Shown one piece after another: positions 62,415 through 64,000 of a DNA stretch of 64,000 nucleotides (position 1 is its first letter; every line of letters begins with the position of its first letter). The stretch is from Phytophthora colocasiae (lineage: Eukaryota; Oomycota; Peronosporomycetes; Peronosporales; Peronosporaceae): the NCBI GenBank assembly GCA_018806915.1, contig JAGKQI010000083.1:868001-932000 (forward strand), given 5' to 3'. A model generated the notes under the pieces. It was not told where the DNA came from, ran no database searches, and saw nothing but the letters and a program-made list of their open reading frames with translations. The translations under genes and the position numbers were made by a program.

Positions 62415-64000
62415 TTACGGAGAAGCGGCCCCAGCGGGAGGAGGATTGAACTTGCCGATAAGTCGGGGAATCCTGGTAGCGGGATGGTTGACCGGGTCTT
62501 GCCGATACTGGTTACGCCACGGATCCGCCTCGTCACACTCCTCCAGAGCCTCGATCAGGTTCGCCGGCTCTGGGACGTTCGCGTTGGGATCCGCCAGGTT
62601 GGCACGCCGGGAGACCACGCCGGGATACCAACGAACCACATCCACCGACGGAATGGGGAGGTGAAGAAAGAACGGATCCAGCAGGATGTCGAGATCGAAC
62701 CACTGGTCGCGCATTATGGGAAGGGACCAGTGGTTCGATCTCGACATCCTGCTGGATCCGTTCTTCCTTCTTATGGGAAGGAGGCGAGGAACTGGCGCCA
62801 AGCAGACCCAGCCCGACTCCGCCTGGCCTTGCGAGCAACGTAATACCGCTGCAGTTCAAGATCCGCATCCTGCATGGCAGAGGTGATCTTGAGGTTATGG
62901 GTGGCCTCCCAAAATGCCTGACGGTGCCGTTCCTCCAGAACGCGATAGGTGGCGGCCACGGCCGCGAGGGGTGTTCCCTCCCTCTCATGCAGATCGAGGT
63001 CGAACGTAAGGGGACCCGGGTTCGCGAAGTCGTTCCACGGCTCCGGAGCCAGCAGATCAAGCACGTTCACGCCCGTGATCAACTCGTGGAGGTATTCGGT
63101 GCCGGGGGTCGGTGCAGGCCCGACCTGTATCTGGGAAGGGAACAGCCAACCCGAAGGGATCAACAACCGTTTGCCCAGAGAACTGGCAATCAGACCCACG
63201 ATCGAATACTGCCCGATCACCTGCGGATCCCAAGGCACGATGTCAGCGGCCGCGAAGGTACGCTGCCGATCGTACCCTGGAATGAAAGAGGCGACCGGGA
63301 ACAGGGGTGGTCGGAGCCCGAGGGGCGGGGAACCGCCGGGAGGAGGTGGCGGCGGTGACGGGAAACCCGGAGGTGATCCTGGAAACCCGGAGGTGATCCT
63401 GGAGACGGCGGACCTGATCCGTCCGGAGATGGGCTTGAGCCGTCCGGAGACCCCGATCCACGAGTGCCAGAAGGTCCGGCTCTCGGAACCTGACCGGACT
63501 CGCGCCGGTGCGTCGAGATAGACCGTTGGCGGCCCATGTGTAGAATCTCGTCCTCCTCGGAGTCCTCCGCCTCGTTGGAATGTTCCGATTCGGCCTCAGA
63601 ACTAGTTCCATTGCTGGGTTCTGGACTTCCGTCCTCTTCGGACGGCGATGAGAATGGGTGCTGGGGATCGTAGTCGGAGTCTTCCTCGTCCTCATCCGGC
63701 GAATCACCTCGGCGGGGAGCGATCCGGACTGATCCGTCGGTGCTGGGGCCGGATCAGGGGCTGGAGTGTCGGTTTCCTCCCCTCCGGCCTGCCCAGAAGC
63801 TTGACCCGCCAACAGATCCAGCGGGCTCGCCGTTGATCCTGCCGGGGCCGGAACCACCGTGGGTGTGACAGGCTGGGTTGACCCGGGAGCTTCGGTAGCT
63901 GCAGGTTTCAGATCACGGGGAGCTGAGGAGCTCCGAGCCGGACGCTTGCGTGAGGAAGGAGGAACGGCCGGGGAAGCGGAGGCGCTTCGAGATCTTTTGG
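62415..64000 (-). pseudogene. Antisense ORF of element 2, disturbed by an inverted duplication, continues past window
   Basis: Same product as the antisense ORF of element 1 (5555-8422). The C-terminal part is readable as two overlapping pieces: 63238-62771 ending at FLASFP, and 62801-62415 ending FNPPPAGAASP. Between them, an extra 46-base inverted copy (arms 62663-62708 and 62725-62770) breaks the frame. At the place of the element 1 stop this copy has TAC (63273-63271 region), so the two halves are joined there. An 18-base duplication (about 63370-63405) and small indels near 63670-63720 also shift frame. The N-terminal coiled coil lies beyond the window. Confidence 0.68.
62663..62770. repeat. 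46-bp snap-back inverted duplication inside element 2
   Basis: Arm 1 (62663-62708, gaagaaagaacggatccagc...) and arm 2 (62725-62770) are reverse complements with one mismatch, separated by 16 bases. Element 1 has only arm 1, then continues directly, so arm 2 is a new insertion copied from the neighbouring strand. Confidence 0.92.

Larger units (their letters stand above)
52769..64000 (+). mobile_element. Ty3/Gypsy chromovirus-like element 2 (3' end outside window)
   Basis: Order: 5' LTR 52769-54162, primer-binding site, gag 54163-56490, frameshift signal, pol to 62062, spacer, antisense ORF continuing past 64000. The polypurine tract and 3' LTR are beyond the window. Pol has several lesions, so it cannot make its own enzyme as sequenced. 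Same orientation as element 1, about 43 kb away. Confidence 0.93.

Overview
The window looks like nuclear DNA of an oomycete, most likely Phytophthora or a close relative; I cannot name the species. The reasons are an aminotransferase fused to dihydrodipicolinate reductase, compact genes with introns of about 55-75 bases, an oomycete-type initiator (TCATTCT) just upstream of a start codon, and a mobile-element set (aRNase H chromoviruses, Crypton-like proteins, hAT, pogo-like and Tc1-like elements) that I associate with these genomes. No rRNA, tRNA or CRISPR array was recognised.

Layout. 1-1143: degenerate minisatellite and a Copia-type LTR-like fragment. 1144-9829: 5'-truncated Ty3/Gypsy element (element 1) with broken pol, a long antisense ORF and a 3' LTR; it landed in a hAT-like transposase (9830-10711). 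10858-12626: apparently intact pogo-like DNA transposon. 12882-17250: sugar transporter and aminotransferase-DapB fusion, both on the minus strand. 17251-20310: gene-poor, with a deleted Tc1-type transposase and a broken ankyrin gene. 20699-29289: compact island holding a CdsA-like membrane protein, a MYND-finger protein, COP9 subunit 8, an Hv1-type proton channel, HisA and an unknown coiled-coil protein. 29290-37083: mostly non-coding, with a palindrome cluster, an intact Tc1/mariner-like element (30737-32207) and one small gene. 37084-42412: class-II DYRK kinase, an MEP50/WDR77-like WD40 protein, a single-membrane-span coiled-coil protein and Mediator subunit 6. 42417-51948: 3.6 tandem copies of a 2.67-kb composite unit beginning 4 bp upstream of the MED6 start codon. 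52769-64000: second Ty3/Gypsy element (element 2) with 5' LTR, PBS, gag, a -1 frameshift signal, pol and the antisense ORF; its 3' LTR lies outside the window.

How the parts work together. The host genes are unrelated housekeeping functions packed in divergent or convergent pairs. The strongest unusual signals are in the repeats. Element 2 has a textbook -1 ribosomal frameshift signal (GTTAAAC, TAG stop, hairpin) between gag and pol, and a gag start codon that overlaps the tRNA primer-binding site. Both elements carry a ~927-codon antisense coiled-coil/proline-rich ORF between pol and the 3' LTR. The tandem array combines pieces of a DSBH/zinc-finger gene, a Copia LTR and a Crypton recombinase, and its unit forms the immediate upstream region of MED6.
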